From contig NZ_BDBB01000010.1 in assembly GCF_001612765.1 (NCBI RefSeq), forward strand, positions 1 to 45,112: DNA of 45,112 bases, read 5' to 3'. The DNA comes from Nocardia arthritidis NBRC 100137. GTDB lineage: Bacteria; Actinomycetota; Actinomycetes; Mycobacteriales; Mycobacteriaceae. Positions 6,715 to 15,734 of the stretch are shown here, piece after piece (the stretch's first letter is position 1; each line of letters begins with the position of its first letter). A model generated the notes under the pieces. That model was not told the origin of the DNA. It worked only from the letters and a program-made list of their open reading frames with translations, and searched no databases. The translations under genes were made by a program, and so were the position numbers.

Positions 6715-8343
6715 TCAGTTCGTGGAGAACGGGTAGGCGTTGGGTATGCCGGTTCGGTCGGTGGGCGGAATCGATGTCACGCCGCTGGATGAGGCGCCAT
6801 CGGCTCCTGTCCCGAACGGAAATTGTCCCGTACCGGACGAAGTCGGCGTGGGAGACGCGCCGGAGCCGTCCCCGGAGAATCCGGTCGGCAGCTTCTCCAG
6901 CACCGGCCGTGGCTCGGCCTTACCGCCGAAGGCGTCGGCGATGTCGCGGGCCAGCGCCGCGAGCCAGTCGGCGACGAATTGCGTGGGCGCGGCGCCGTCG
7001 GCCGAGACGGTCGCGCTGGTGTAGGCGGTATGGCGCTGCACGGTGTCCCAGTAGCGCACCCACGTCGTCGTGTTCAGCAGCTCGCTGTTGTCGGTGATGT
7101 TCTGCACCACCGCGTCGAATGCCTGGGTGATCAGCCGGACCCCGGTGGTCGGCGGAATCAGCTGCGGAACGGCGCCGACCAGTTCGGCGCCGAGCCTCAG
7201 CAGGGCGGCGGGCGGATCGGCCAGGCCCGCGGTGGCCAGTTCGGAGATGTTCGCCGAGTCGATCACCGTCCGCACCACTGCGATCACCGAGTTCAAGCCG
7301 ATCATGCCGATTTTCAGCAGCGCCTGCAGCGCCCCGGGCAGATTCAGCGGCGTACGCGGGTCCGAGGCGTCCGCGAGGCGCTGCGAGATCGACTTCTCCG
7401 GCGAGATCGACAGGGTGGCCAGCGAATTGCCCTGAACGTCCTCGTCGAGCACCCGGGTCGCGGTCTTGATCGAGGTGAACGCCAGCGCCTGCGCGATCGA
7501 TACCAGCGAGCCGATCGGGTCGCCGCCGCTGAGTTTGGACTGACCGGCTACGTTGGCGACCGCCCGCAGGATCGGCGCGCCGTCCGGAGCGTCGCAGGCG
7601 AGATCGCCCGCCGCGCAGAAACTCGCCACCCGTCCGGTGAGCGCCCCGAAGTTCGCGGCCTTGTCCCGTTCCGGGCCGATGCCGCCGCCGGTGGCGGGGG
7701 CCTGCGGCAGCGCGGCGATGGATTCCAGCCGGTCGCCCGAGGTTCCCGGCGCGGGGTCCGGTGTCGCCTTGCCCGGCGCGCCGGGGAACAGCGGTGCGCC
7801 GGGATTGCGGGTCGGGTCGGCGAACAACGCGACCGCCGCGACCCGCTCGGCGGGCAGCACGCCGCGGCCCTGGCCGATCTCCTGCGCGAACATCGACGCG
7901 ACATGCGCGCCCTGCGAGTACCCGACCACCGCGAAACGACTGTTCGGGCAGGCGGCGGCGACGGTCTCGGCCATGCTCCGCAAACGGGTGAGGCCGCCGG
8001 ACACCGAATCCCAATAAGGCACCACGCCACCGGCTGTCGCCCCGCCGAAGCCGGATTCGTATGGCACGTAGGCCCGGTCGACCAGACCGGTGTCGGAAGC
8101 TTTCGCCATCATCGGCCGGAAAACGGTGGAGAGCATGCCCGTGTCGGTGCTGGGCGCGGCGTCCGGAGAGGACTCACCGGTGCCCTGAATTCCCAAGGCG
8201 TACAACGCGGGACAGGTCGTGAGACGGATCTGCGTGGAGGGCCCGGCGGGAACCGACGGCTCCGCTGCGGCGACACCGGCGGTCGCCACAGCCACGGCGA
8301 GTGCTACCAGCATCCCCGAGAGTCTTGCCGTGTATCCAGTCAT
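6715..8343 (-). CDS. secreted cutinase-family esterase with long C-terminal extension
   Basis: The product is about 542 aa with a signal peptide ending near AGVAAAEP (residue 26). The catalytic region contains ALGIQGTGES, which supplies oxyanion-hole-like residues, and the nucleophile motif VVGYSQGAHVAS with Ser near 143. This fits the cutinase/serine esterase family, usually 200-300 aa; the remaining C-terminal part is Leu/Ile-rich and then Pro/Ser/Gly-rich (GDGSGASPTPTSSGTG). The later catalytic Asp may lie around CAAGDLACD and the His near RHTAYTS, by analogy with cutinases. An in-frame TTG lies at 8355, but ATG 8343 gives a clean signal peptide. It is likely to hydrolyse lipid or polyester bonds outside the cell. 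It is the last gene before the secretion-like cluster and may or may not be co-transcribed with it. Confidence 0.85.
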   Translation of the reverse strand: MTGYTARLSGMLVALAVAVATAGVAAAEPSVPAGPSTQIRLTTCPALYALGIQGTGESSPDAAPSTDTGMLSTVFRPMMAKASDTGLVDRAYVPYESGFGGATAGGVVPYWDSVSGGLTRLRSMAETVAAACPNSRFAVVGYSQGAHVASMFAQEIGQGRGVLPAERVAAVALFADPTRNPGAPLFPGAPGKATPDPAPGTSGDRLESIAALPQAPATGGGIGPERDKAANFGALTGRVASFCAAGDLACDAPDGAPILRAVANVAGQSKLSGGDPIGSLVSIAQALAFTSIKTATRVLDEDVQGNSLATLSISPEKSISQRLADASDPRTPLNLPGALQALLKIGMIGLNSVIAVVRTVIDSANISELATAGLADPPAALLRLGAELVGAVPQLIPPTTGVRLITQAFDAVVQNITDNSELLNTTTWVRYWDTVQRHTAYTSATVSADGAAPTQFVADWLAALARDIADAFGGKAEPRPVLEKLPTGFSGDGSGASPTPTSSGTGQFPFGTGADGASSSGVTSIPPTDRTGIPNAYPFSTN

Positions 8344-8604
8344 AGCGATCCGCAATCAAGTCGTCTGCCGCAGGTACCTCAACGCCATGAAACGCAATAG
8401 ACGGTAACAGATTCCGGCTATTACTGCCGCATCGGCGGAAAACTTCCACGACACACCGAAGTGAACGCACCACACTCTGGCGCGTTCCTGGTTTCAGTCC
8501 GACAAGTTTCCGACAGTCCGCCCCGAATGGCAAGGCCGGAACCGGCTTCGCGGCAACCGAAACGCCTTGAGCCGTTGGCTATTTGACAGCTACTCGCAGG
8601 TTGA

Positions 8605-11004
8605 TCACGCGGCGGAGGTGACGCGATAGACGTCGTAGACGCCCTCCACGTTGCGCACCACATTCAGCAGGTGCCCCAGGTGTTTCGGATCGCCCATCTC
8701 GAAGGTGAACTTGCTGATCGCCACCCGGTCGCCGTGCGTGGCCACCGAAGCGGACAGGATGTTGACCTTCTCATCGGCCAGTACCTTGGTCACGTCCGAC
8801 AGCAGTCGCGTGCGATCGAGCGCTTCGATCTGGATGGCGACCAGGAAGACCGAGGACGGCGAGGGCGCCCAGGACACCTCGATGATCCGCTCGGCCTGCT
8901 CCCGGAGGGAGCCGGCGTTCGTGCAGTCGGTGCGGTGCACGCTCACCGCGCCGCCGCGGGTCACGAAGCCCATGATCTCGTCGCCGGGCACCGGAGTGCA
9001 GCACTTCGCCAGCTTGGCGACGGTGCCCGCGGCGCCGGGGATCAGCACGCCCGCGTCACCGGTGACCCGCTGCCTGCTCGGGGTCGTCGACGGGGTGGAG
9101 CGCTCGGCCAGCTCGTTCTCCACGTCGCCGATGCCACCGAGTTGCGCCATCAACCGCTGCACCACGTGGTGCGCGGAGACCTGGTGCTCGCCTACGGCGG
9201 TGTAGAGCGTCGAGATGTCGGTGTAGTGCAGCTCGTGGGCCACCGCGGTCATCGCGTCGACGCTCATCAACCGCTGCAGCGGCAGCCCGACCCGGCGGAC
9301 CTCCTTGGAGATCTGGTCCTTGCCGCTCTCCAGCGCCTCCTCGCGCCGCTCTTTGGCGAACCACTGGCGAATCTTCGCCTTGGCGCGCGGGGACACCACG
9401 AAGTTCTGCCAGTCACGGCTGGGTCCGGCGTTCTGCGCCTTGGAGGTGAACACCTCGACGACCTCGCCGTTCTCCAGCTGGCGCTCCAGCGCGACCAGCC
9501 GCCCGTTCACCCGGGCGCCGATGCAGCGGTGCCCCACCTCGGTGTGCACGGCATAGGCGAAGTCCACCGGCGTCGACTTCTGCGGCAGCGTGATCACGTC
9601 GCCCTTCGGCGTGAACACGAAGATCTCCGGCGATTTCAGGTCGAAGCGCAGCGACTCCAGGAACTCGGCCGGGTCCGCGGCCTCCCGCTGCCAGTCCAGC
9701 AGCTGGCGCATCCACGCCATGTCGTCGACCTCGGCGGTGTCGTTGGAGTGCTTGCCGCGAGTCTCCTTGTAGCGCCAGTGCGCGGCGATGCCGAACTCCG
9801 CGGTGCGGTGCATGTCCTGGGTGCGGATCTGCACCTCCAGGGGCTTGCCGTCCGGTCCGACCACGGTGGTGTGCAGCGACTGGTAGACGCCGTAGCGCGG
9901 CTGGGCGATGTAGTCCTTGAACCGCCCCGCCATGGGCTGCCACAGCGAGTGCACCACGCCGACGGCCGCGTAGCAGTCGCGCACCTCGTCGCACAGGATG
10001 CGGATGCCGACCAGGTCGTGGATGTCGTCGAAGTCCTTACCCTTGACGATCATCTTCTGGTAAATCGACCAGTAGTGCTTCGGGCGACCCTCGACGATCG
10101 CGTTGATCCGGGAGGCGGCCAGCGTGTTGACGATCTCGGCCCGCACCTTCGCCAGGTAGGTGTCGCGCGAGGGCGCGCGGTCGGCGACCAGCCGGACGAT
10201 CTCGTCGTATTTCTTCGGGTGCAGGATCGCGAAGGCGAGGTCCTCCAGCTCCCACTTCACCGTCGCCATACCGAGGCGATGGGCGAGCGGAGCGATGACC
10301 TCCAGCGTCTCCTTGGCCTTCTTCGCCTGCTTCTCCGGCGGCAGGAACCGCATGGTGCGCATGTTGTGCAGCCGGTCGGCCACCTTGATCACCAGCACGC
10401 GTGGGTCGCGGGCCATCGCGATGATCATCTTGCGGATGGTCTCCGCTTCGGCGGCGGCGCCCAGATTGACCTTGTCCAGCTTGGTGACGCCGTCGACGAG
10501 GTGGGCGACCTCGGAGCCGAAGTCCTGGGTGAGCTGTTCGAGGCTGTATCCGGTGTCCTCCACCGTGTCGTGCAATAGAGCGGCCACCAGCGTGGTGGTG
10601 TCCATGCCCAGTTCGGCGAGGATGTTGGCCACGGCGAGCGGATGGGTGATGTAGGGATCACCCGATTTGCGGAACTGATGCTTGTGTCGCTCGTCGGCCA
10701 CGTCGAACGCCCGCTGCAGCAACGTCAGGTTGGCCTTCGGGTACAGCTCGCGATGCACGGTGGCCAGGGGCTCGAGTACCGGCTTGACCGCGGCGATACC
10801 GCGCTGACCGGTCATGCGGCGGGCCAGCCGCGCCCGCACCCGGCGCGAGGCCGAGGTCGGGACCGCGGAAGAGGTGCCCGGCTGACGCGGAGGCGACGCA
10901 TTCGCCGGCGCCTGCGGTTTCGCGGCATCGGTGGCGCCCGCACCGTTCGGCTGCGGGCCCGACGTCGATTGCTCGACTTTCGCCTCGCCCAGATGCTGAG
11001 TCAT
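8605..11004 (-). CDS. rel: bifunctional (p)ppGpp synthetase/hydrolase Rel
   Basis: The product is 799 aa, the usual length for long RelA/SpoT homologues. Domains in order: an HD hydrolase region with ADERHKHQF and [11 protein letters not shown] (about 145-153) and [11 protein letters not shown]; a synthetase region with [21 protein letters not shown] and [14 protein letters not shown]; a TGS domain ([15 protein letters not shown]); a Zn-finger/RIS region ([14 protein letters not shown]); and a C-terminal ACT domain ([14 protein letters not shown]). Intact HD and synthetase motifs indicate both ppGpp synthesis and breakdown. A GGAGAGG-type ribosome binding site lies just before ATG 11004. In mycobacteria this gene directly follows apt; here about 8.4 kb of other genes intervene. 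Confidence 0.97.
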   Translation of the reverse strand: MTQHLGEAKVEQSTSGPQPNGAGATDAAKPQAPANASPPRQPGTSSAVPTSASRRVRARLARRMTGQRGIAAVKPVLEPLATVHRELYPKANLTLLQRAFDVADERHKHQFRKSGDPYITHPLAVANILAELGMDTTTLVAALLHDTVEDTGYSLEQLTQDFGSEVAHLVDGVTKLDKVNLGAAAEAETIRKMIIAMARDPRVLVIKVADRLHNMRTMRFLPPEKQAKKAKETLEVIAPLAHRLGMATVKWELEDLAFAILHPKKYDEIVRLVADRAPSRDTYLAKVRAEIVNTLAASRINAIVEGRPKHYWSIYQKMIVKGKDFDDIHDLVGIRILCDEVRDCYAAVGVVHSLWQPMAGRFKDYIAQPRYGVYQSLHTTVVGPDGKPLEVQIRTQDMHRTAEFGIAAHWRYKETRGKHSNDTAEVDDMAWMRQLLDWQREAADPAEFLESLRFDLKSPEIFVFTPKGDVITLPQKSTPVDFAYAVHTEVGHRCIGARVNGRLVALERQLENGEVVEVFTSKAQNAGPSRDWQNFVVSPRAKAKIRQWFAKERREEALESGKDQISKEVRRVGLPLQRLMSVDAMTAVAHELHYTDISTLYTAVGEHQVSAHHVVQRLMAQLGGIGDVENELAERSTPSTTPSRQRVTGDAGVLIPGAAGTVAKLAKCCTPVPGDEIMGFVTRGGAVSVHRTDCTNAGSLREQAERIIEVSWAPSPSSVFLVAIQIEALDRTRLLSDVTKVLADEKVNILSASVATHGDRVAISKFTFEMGDPKHLGHLLNVVRNVEGVYDVYRVTSAA

Positions 11005-11199
11005 GCCACCACCTCTCCGCGCCTCGATCGGACCACCCTATCCGACCGGTGCAACCTCCCGGACCACCAACTTTAGTCCGGGCGCAGCAGCAACGTCCGC
11101 TCCACGAACCAAGGATGCGCGCGAGGGTGTCGCGACGCAGAACGCAGGCGGGCCCGCAGAGGTCCCGACCACTCCGGACAACCGTCACATATGGCAGGT

Positions 11200-11241
11200 T
11201 CACGATGCGCCGGACGCGGTGGCCATCGCGTGACCCATCAC
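11200..11241 (-). CDS. possible 13-residue leader peptide upstream of rel
   Basis: AAGGAG at 11250-11255 (minus strand) lies 8 nt before GTG 11241, with ATG 11238 directly after it. The frame reads MMGHAMATASGAS then stops. It lies about 195 bp upstream of rel in an otherwise gene-free stretch (11005-11375). The Shine-Dalgarno match and spacing are good, but so short an ORF can arise by chance. If real, it could be a regulatory upstream ORF in the rel leader. I see no other convincing gene or strong promoter in this stretch. Confidence 0.25.
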   Translation of the reverse strand: MMGHAMATASGAS

Positions 11242-11375
11242 CACTGATACTCCTTCCCACCTGCGAAAACCGGCCCTTCGACCACCTCGGGGTGAATTTG
11301 CCGCCTCGTGGATCCGAACATGTCGGACACACGGGTCGGAGCGAGAGCCGGGGAACGATGCCGGGCGAGGGCCTA

Positions 11376-12350
11376 TCAGCGGATCGCGGCGGGCATGGGT
11401 TCGGACATCGGTGTCCGGCCGGGTCCGGGCTCGAAGCGGAGAGTGCGACCGTCGAGATCGGCGCCGGGGGCGACGTCGAAGAGGTCGAGCACCGTGGGGG
11501 TGACGTCGACCAGCGTCGCTCGGGTACTGGTGGCGCCGGGCCGGAAGTCCGGGCCGCGAGCGATGACGAAGTTGGTCGTCTCGTCCGGGGATTGGCCGCC
11601 GTGCCCGCCCCTGGGCAGGTGGCCGTGGTCGGCGGTGACGAGTACGGTCCACCGCTCGGCGGGATGGGCGGCGGCGCGAGCGTCGACCGCGGCGACGATG
11701 CGACCGACCAGAGCGTCGGCGCGCGTGACGGCGTTCAGGTAGGCCCGCGAAGCGCCGCCCGCGTCGTGACCGGCGCGGTCGACTTGGTCCAGATGGGTGA
11801 ACAGCAGGTCGGGCGCGAATCGGCCGATCGCGGCGACCGTGGCGTCGGTGGTGGCGGCGTCGGTGCGGGACTCGTCCGGATCGTCCGGCACGGGCGCGGT
11901 GGAGACGACGACGTCGGCGCGCGGGTCGCCGCTGCCGGTCATGGTGGCGATCTGGTCCCAGGTGGCGATGGACTGGGTCTTCAGCGCCGGTCGAGCCCGC
12001 TCGAGCCGGGTGAACACCGTCGGGTACCGCGCGAACGGGGCGGCGGTGAACCGGTTGTCGGTGATGCCGTGTTTGCGATCCCACACGCCGGTCAGCACGG
12101 TGGCCCAGGACGGACCCGAGATGGTGATGTGCGGAGCGATCGAGGAACGGCTCAGCAAGCCTTCTCCGCTGAGCCGCAGCAGATTCGGCGCCCGCACCTG
12201 CTCGACCTTGCCGTACATCAAGCCGTCCAGGCCGATCACGACCACCTTCGCCGTCGGAGCCTCCCCCTCGGCGACTCCGGTCGCGGACAGCGGAAGGAAG
12301 ACGGCCGTCGCGGCGGCAACGACTTTGGACAGCAGTTGCGCTCGGCTCAT
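11376..12350 (-). CDS. secreted alkaline-phosphatase-superfamily phosphodiesterase/pyrophosphatase
   Basis: The product is about 324 aa starting MSRAQLLSKVVAAATAVFLPLSA, a signal peptide. Superfamily landmarks are KVVVIGLDGL (first metal Asp), GPSWATVLTGVWDRKHGI (nucleophile Ser/Thr region), LLFTHLDQVDRAGHDAG (metal Asp and His), and VTADHGHLPRGGHGG (Asp-His pair and last His). This matches type I phosphodiesterase/nucleotide pyrophosphatase enzymes of the alkaline phosphatase fold, which act outside the membrane on phosphodiesters or phosphonates. An alternative ATG at 12407 would put 19 extra residues ahead of the signal peptide and has no clear ribosome site. The gene is convergent with nothing and is transcribed toward rel. 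Confidence 0.82.
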   Translation of the reverse strand: MSRAQLLSKVVAAATAVFLPLSATGVAEGEAPTAKVVVIGLDGLMYGKVEQVRAPNLLRLSGEGLLSRSSIAPHITISGPSWATVLTGVWDRKHGITDNRFTAAPFARYPTVFTRLERARPALKTQSIATWDQIATMTGSGDPRADVVVSTAPVPDDPDESRTDAATTDATVAAIGRFAPDLLFTHLDQVDRAGHDAGGASRAYLNAVTRADALVGRIVAAVDARAAAHPAERWTVLVTADHGHLPRGGHGGQSPDETTNFVIARGPDFRPGATSTRATLVDVTPTVLDLFDVAPGADLDGRTLRFEPGPGRTPMSEPMPAAIR

Positions 12351-12609
12351 ACCGCGACCATGCGGGACCCGCGGGCAGACGCGATAGCCCGCCACGGCAG
12401 TGTTCATGGACGTTTCATCAAGGGCCACACTGTCGGTAGCCTCACTGAACACGCTCTGAACAATGAATAGCGGCAAGCTATATCCGAACTTCACGGCCGG
12501 TCGCGGCCAGGTGAACGTCGAGTTCCGCATCCGTGTGCCGATCGACCGTCGCGCACGGCTTTCGCACCATCGCTTGACACGCCTTCGCCGCTGTGGCCGA
12601 CTGGCCGTC

Positions 12610-13392
12610 GTGACCGCAGCGCGCAACACCGAATGCCTCCGCGTCGCCGCCGTCGGCGACCTGCATATGCGCGCGGCGGTCGCCGGACGTTTCCGCTCCG
12701 ACTTCCTGCGCCTTTCCGGGAACGCCGACATCCTCTTACTGGCAGGCGATCTCACCGATGGCGGCACCCGCGTGGAGTCGGAATTGCTCTGTGCCGAACT
12801 CGACGGTGTTCCTGTACCGGTGGTCGCCGTGCTCGGCAATCACGACCACGATCAACGATCGGGTTACCTGATAGCGGCACAGCTCACCGCGTTGGGCGTC
12901 CACGTGCTGGACGGCACCGCGATCAGCCTCGACATCGGGGGAATCCGGGTGGGCATCGCCGGAGTCATGGGCGGCAGCGGCGGCTTCCCGGGCCATCCAG
13001 GCACACCGGAGGAGGGTTCCGCCGAACACCGCGCCCGCATGCGCCGCGGCCCACTCGACGCCCTTCGCCTCCGCCAGGCCCTCGACCTGCTCGACTGCGA
13101 AACCCGCATCGCGCTCACGCATTTCGCGCCGGTCATCGACACGTTGGCCGGTGAACCGCCCAAGATCTACGCCGGACTCGGCTGCGATGATCTGGCCGGG
13201 GCCATCGACGCGGGCAGAGCGGTGCTGGCCGTCCACGGACATGCCCACGGTGGAACGGAATTCGGGCGCACCCAGGGCGGCGTGCCGGTGCGCAATGTCT
13301 CCTACCCCGTGCTCGGGCGCGCCTACGCCGTCTATGAGGTCGACCCTGGCTCGCGTCCGACGGATCGCGAGCAAGTTCCGTCCCCGCCATGA
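12610..13392 (+). CDS. calcineurin-like metallophosphoesterase
   Basis: The product is about 260 aa. All five metallophosphatase motifs are visible: VGDLHMR (Asp-His), [10 protein letters not shown] (GDxxD-type), VLGNHDHD (GNHD), LTHFAP (His) and VHGHAHGG (GHxH). It is therefore predicted to be an active dimetal phosphoesterase; the substrate cannot be inferred. There is no signal peptide, so it is cytoplasmic. I chose GTG 12610 because the first motif begins about 14 residues later; upstream in-frame sequence is Arg-rich and looks non-coding. The stop overlaps the YnfA-like start by four bases (ATGA), so the two are co-translated. Confidence 0.85.
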   Translation: MTAARNTECLRVAAVGDLHMRAAVAGRFRSDFLRLSGNADILLLAGDLTDGGTRVESELLCAELDGVPVPVVAVLGNHDHDQRSGYLIAAQLTALGVHVLDGTAISLDIGGIRVGIAGVMGGSGGFPGHPGTPEEGSAEHRARMRRGPLDALRLRQALDLLDCETRIALTHFAPVIDTLAGEPPKIYAGLGCDDLAGAIDAGRAVLAVHGHAHGGTEFGRTQGGVPVRNVSYPVLGRAYAVYEVDPGSRPTDREQVPSPP

Positions 13393-13721
13393 CGGTCGCC
13401 CGCTCGCTGCTGCTGTTCGCCCTCGCCGCGCTCGCCGAGATCGGCGGAGCCTGGCTGGTGTGGCAGGGCTGGCGGGAACAGCGTGGCGTCGTCTGGATCG
13501 CCGCGGGCGTCCTCGCTCTCGGCGTCTACGGCTTCGTCGCGACCTTCCAGCCGGACCCGAACTTCGGCCGTATCCTCGCCGCCTACGGCGGTGTCTTCGT
13601 CGCGGGATCGCTGGCCTGGGGCATGCTGGTGGACAAGTTCCGCCCCGATCGCTGGGACTATCTGGGCGCGGCGATCTGCCTGGTCGGGGTCGGGATCATC
13701 ATGTACGCACCGCGCCGCTGA
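13389..13721 (+). CDS. YnfA/UPF0060-family small membrane protein
   Basis: The product is 110 aa, the standard size of UPF0060 proteins. It has four hydrophobic segments and the typical beginning [23 protein letters not shown], followed by [19 protein letters not shown] and [18 protein letters not shown]. YnfA proteins resemble small multidrug resistance transporters, with conserved AEIGGxWLVW and AAYGGVFV motifs. The function is poorly known; some have been linked to drug efflux. The ATG overlaps the phosphatase stop, so expression is coupled, although no functional link is obvious. Confidence 0.9.
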   Translation: MTVARSLLLFALAALAEIGGAWLVWQGWREQRGVVWIAAGVLALGVYGFVATFQPDPNFGRILAAYGGVFVAGSLAWGMLVDKFRPDRWDYLGAAICLVGVGIIMYAPRR

Positions 13722-13767
13722 CCGCAGGCCCTTCGATCGACCTCGACGCGACATCCCGCACTGTCGT

Positions 13768-14400
13768 TCACTCCTGCGCGCCGAAGGCCCACACTGCCGC
13801 GGGTCGGCCGGTCGCTTTGACGCGACGCCGTTCGGTGGTGCGCGCCAGCCCCGGGATGGCCGCCAGCGTCCGGTTCAGGTTCGCGGCGTCGGGACGGGCT
13901 CCGGACAGCGCTGTGACGGCCTCCACCGCCTTGGTCGCCGGAAATTCCTCGCCGAGCAGGGCCCTGGTGAATGTCAGGTCCTTCCACAGCAACCGCGTCA
14001 GGACGTCGCGGGCCACCGCGACGATGCGATTGTGGTCGAAGGCCAATTCGGGCACCTCGTCGAAGGCGGTCCACCGCGCCGGTCCCTCGTGCGGTCCCAC
14101 CACCGCCCACATCGCGATCGAGAGCGTCGGCCCGCGCGGGTCGCGGTTCGGCTCGTCGAAGGTCACCAATTGCCCCACCGAGCCGATGGCGGCCTCCGGG
14201 ACGTCCAATTTGGTGTGCACCGCGCGCCGTGCCGCGACGGCCAGCCGCTCCCCCCGTCCGAGCAGCACACCGGGCAAGGCGAGCTGCCCCGCGAACGGTT
14301 CCATCGCCCGGGGTGCGATCCCGAATCGGACGCCGCCGTCCTCGTCCCAGAACCGCAACGCCACGACATCCACCGACACAACGGACTGCTCCACGGCCAC
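13768..14400 (-). CDS. NrtR-type regulator: degenerate NUDIX domain plus winged helix
   Basis: The product is about 210 aa. The N-terminal part is NUDIX-like (VDVVALRFWDEDGGVRFGI, then PFAGQLALPGVLLGRGERL), but the NUDIX box is broken: where the catalytic helix should read REUxEE it reads RAVHTK, so hydrolase activity is unlikely. The C-terminal 65 residues (LLGEEFPATKAVEAV, then RPDAANLNRTLAAIPGL and GRPAAVWAF) match the winged-helix tail of NrtR-family regulators, which bind ADP-ribose with the dead NUDIX domain and DNA with the wHTH. It closes the vWA/PurA-like operon and probably controls it via the palindrome at 16698-16720. Start alternatives are GTG 14394 (good AGGA spacing) and GTG 14466 (GTGA overlap with the upstream stop). 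Confidence 0.8.
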   Translation of the reverse strand: MAVEQSVVSVDVVALRFWDEDGGVRFGIAPRAMEPFAGQLALPGVLLGRGERLAVAARRAVHTKLDVPEAAIGSVGQLVTFDEPNRDPRGPTLSIAMWAVVGPHEGPARWTAFDEVPELAFDHNRIVAVARDVLTRLLWKDLTFTRALLGEEFPATKAVEAVTALSGARPDAANLNRTLAAIPGLARTTERRRVKATGRPAAVWAFGAQE

Positions 14401-14462
14401 CCATCCTGCCCGAACCGCCGCGCGGCAGGCGGACCCATCTCCCGGAATGTCTGCGCGGACGA

Positions 14463-15734
14463 TCACGCCGCGACGGGATACGCCGTGCGGGTGCGGTGGC
14501 GGCGGCCGGGGCCGTCGGCGGTGAGGACGACCGGCACACCGAGCGTCCTGGCCAGCCACGGCACCGGGTCGTCCGGCATTTCGGCGAGGACGGGCTCGGC
14601 GCGCGAGAGCAACCGGGTCAGCTCCCGCTGGTGGTCCAGGTCCTGCACGCGTCCGGCGGGCACCCGATCCCAGGCGACGCCCTCCACGGTGTAACCGGTT
14701 GCGGCGTAACGCCTTCCGGGCACATCCAAGTGGTTGACGGCGAGACCGTCGACACCGCCCGATACCTCGATGGCGTAGCGCAGCAGCACCGTGTCCAAGT
14801 GCCCGAGACGGAATTCGCCTTGGTAGCGGCCTGCCGCATTGTGCGGCTCGGGCAGGGCGAGACCTGGATCCTCGGTGGGGAAAGGGCCCGCGCCGTGGCG
14901 GGTCTGATAGGTGCGGGTGACGCCGAGCACATAACCGCGCGCACCGATCTCGGCGAGCATCGCGCGCGCGTTGCGCGGCTCGACCGTCGACCAGGTGGTG
15001 TGCGGATGGAACCCGCGCCACTCGTCGAGCAGGACGCCTTGGGCGCCTTCGAACACCACCGTGCCGCGCCGCGCGAACCGAGCCAACTGGTCGTCGCCGA
15101 CGATCGGGACCGCTGCGGCGAACTCCCGGTACATGTCGACCAGGTCATCGATCGGCTCGTAACGATGTTCGCTCGACGCGATGAGCGGCCCGTAGTACGC
15201 CGCCAGCGCCCGCAGCTTGCGGCGCAGCACCCGGGGTCGCAGGCAATCCGACACGGTCGGTGCCGTGTGCGCCAGCGCGTACCCTGCGGTCTCGCCGATC
15301 CCACGGCCGCACGAACCGTGCCGCGCGCGACCCCGCGCATCCTCGCGGGCACGGTTGGCGGCGATGTGGATCGGCGTGGTGAGCAATGCCCGCCCGTCGA
15401 TCCGTAACAACGACAGCGGATCCCGGACGCCCAGCGCGGCCAATCCCCGAGCCTCGGCGGCCAGCGCGATCGGTTCGACCAGCATGTGGCGCGACAACAG
15501 TGTCGGGACACCCGCGAACGTCCCCGATCCGAACTGCGCGAACGTGTGATGCCGTCCGTCGGCGATCACGTTGTGCGCCGCCTGCGCCCCGCCGTTGAAC
15601 CGGACCACGGCGGCGACCTGGAATCCCGACCCGGGGGCGCAGAGCCAGTCGACCGTCGCGCCCTTGCCCGCGTCCCCGAAACCGAGATCCACGACGATGA
15701 TGTGCGATCCGAACATCGTTCGCCCCGGCTTCAC
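14463..15734 (-). CDS. divergent adenylosuccinate synthetase (PurA) paralogue
   Basis: The product is 423 aa, close to normal PurA length. PurA signatures are present but altered: LGFGDAGKG (canonical GDEGKG; catalytic Asp kept, Glu changed to Ala), GGAQAAHNV (canonical NAGHT; His54 kept), CGRGIGETAGYA (IMP loop), EGAQGVLLD, TYQTRHGAGPFPTE, and AVNHLDV at the guanine-specificity position. The loop usually carrying GRxRRTGWLD reads GRYQGEFRLGHLD, so residues expected to touch aspartate/IMP differ. Canonical PurA joins IMP and aspartate using GTP; this protein probably ligates a different substrate. GTG 15734 overlaps the vWA stop (GTGA). Its partners are a vWA protein and an NrtR-type regulator, not purine genes. 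Confidence 0.85.
   Translation of the reverse strand: MKPGRTMFGSHIIVVDLGFGDAGKGATVDWLCAPGSGFQVAAVVRFNGGAQAAHNVIADGRHHTFAQFGSGTFAGVPTLLSRHMLVEPIALAAEARGLAALGVRDPLSLLRIDGRALLTTPIHIAANRAREDARGRARHGSCGRGIGETAGYALAHTAPTVSDCLRPRVLRRKLRALAAYYGPLIASSEHRYEPIDDLVDMYREFAAAVPIVGDDQLARFARRGTVVFEGAQGVLLDEWRGFHPHTTWSTVEPRNARAMLAEIGARGYVLGVTRTYQTRHGAGPFPTEDPGLALPEPHNAAGRYQGEFRLGHLDTVLLRYAIEVSGGVDGLAVNHLDVPGRRYAATGYTVEGVAWDRVPAGRVQDLDHQRELTRLLSRAEPVLAEMPDDPVPWLARTLGVPVVLTADGPGRRHRTRTAYPVAA

Noticed and set aside
4933..6792. 619-aa plus-strand frame opposite the secretion cluster
   Set aside because: Arg/Gly-rich composition typical of antisense frames in GC-rich DNA; the minus strand has motif-bearing genes throughout.
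8528..8555. Imperfect hairpin downstream of rel as a terminator
   Set aside because: The stem has a bulge and no T-tract; too weak to call.
11376..12839. 487-aa frame extending the phosphodiesterase upstream
   Set aside because: The extra N-terminus is Ser/Thr/Arg-rich, is antisense to the metallophosphatase region and lies before a clear signal peptide.
14401..14466. Longer start (GTG 14466) for the NrtR-type gene
   Set aside because: It gives a tidy GTGA overlap, but no ribosome site and weaker codon bias; kept as an alternative only.
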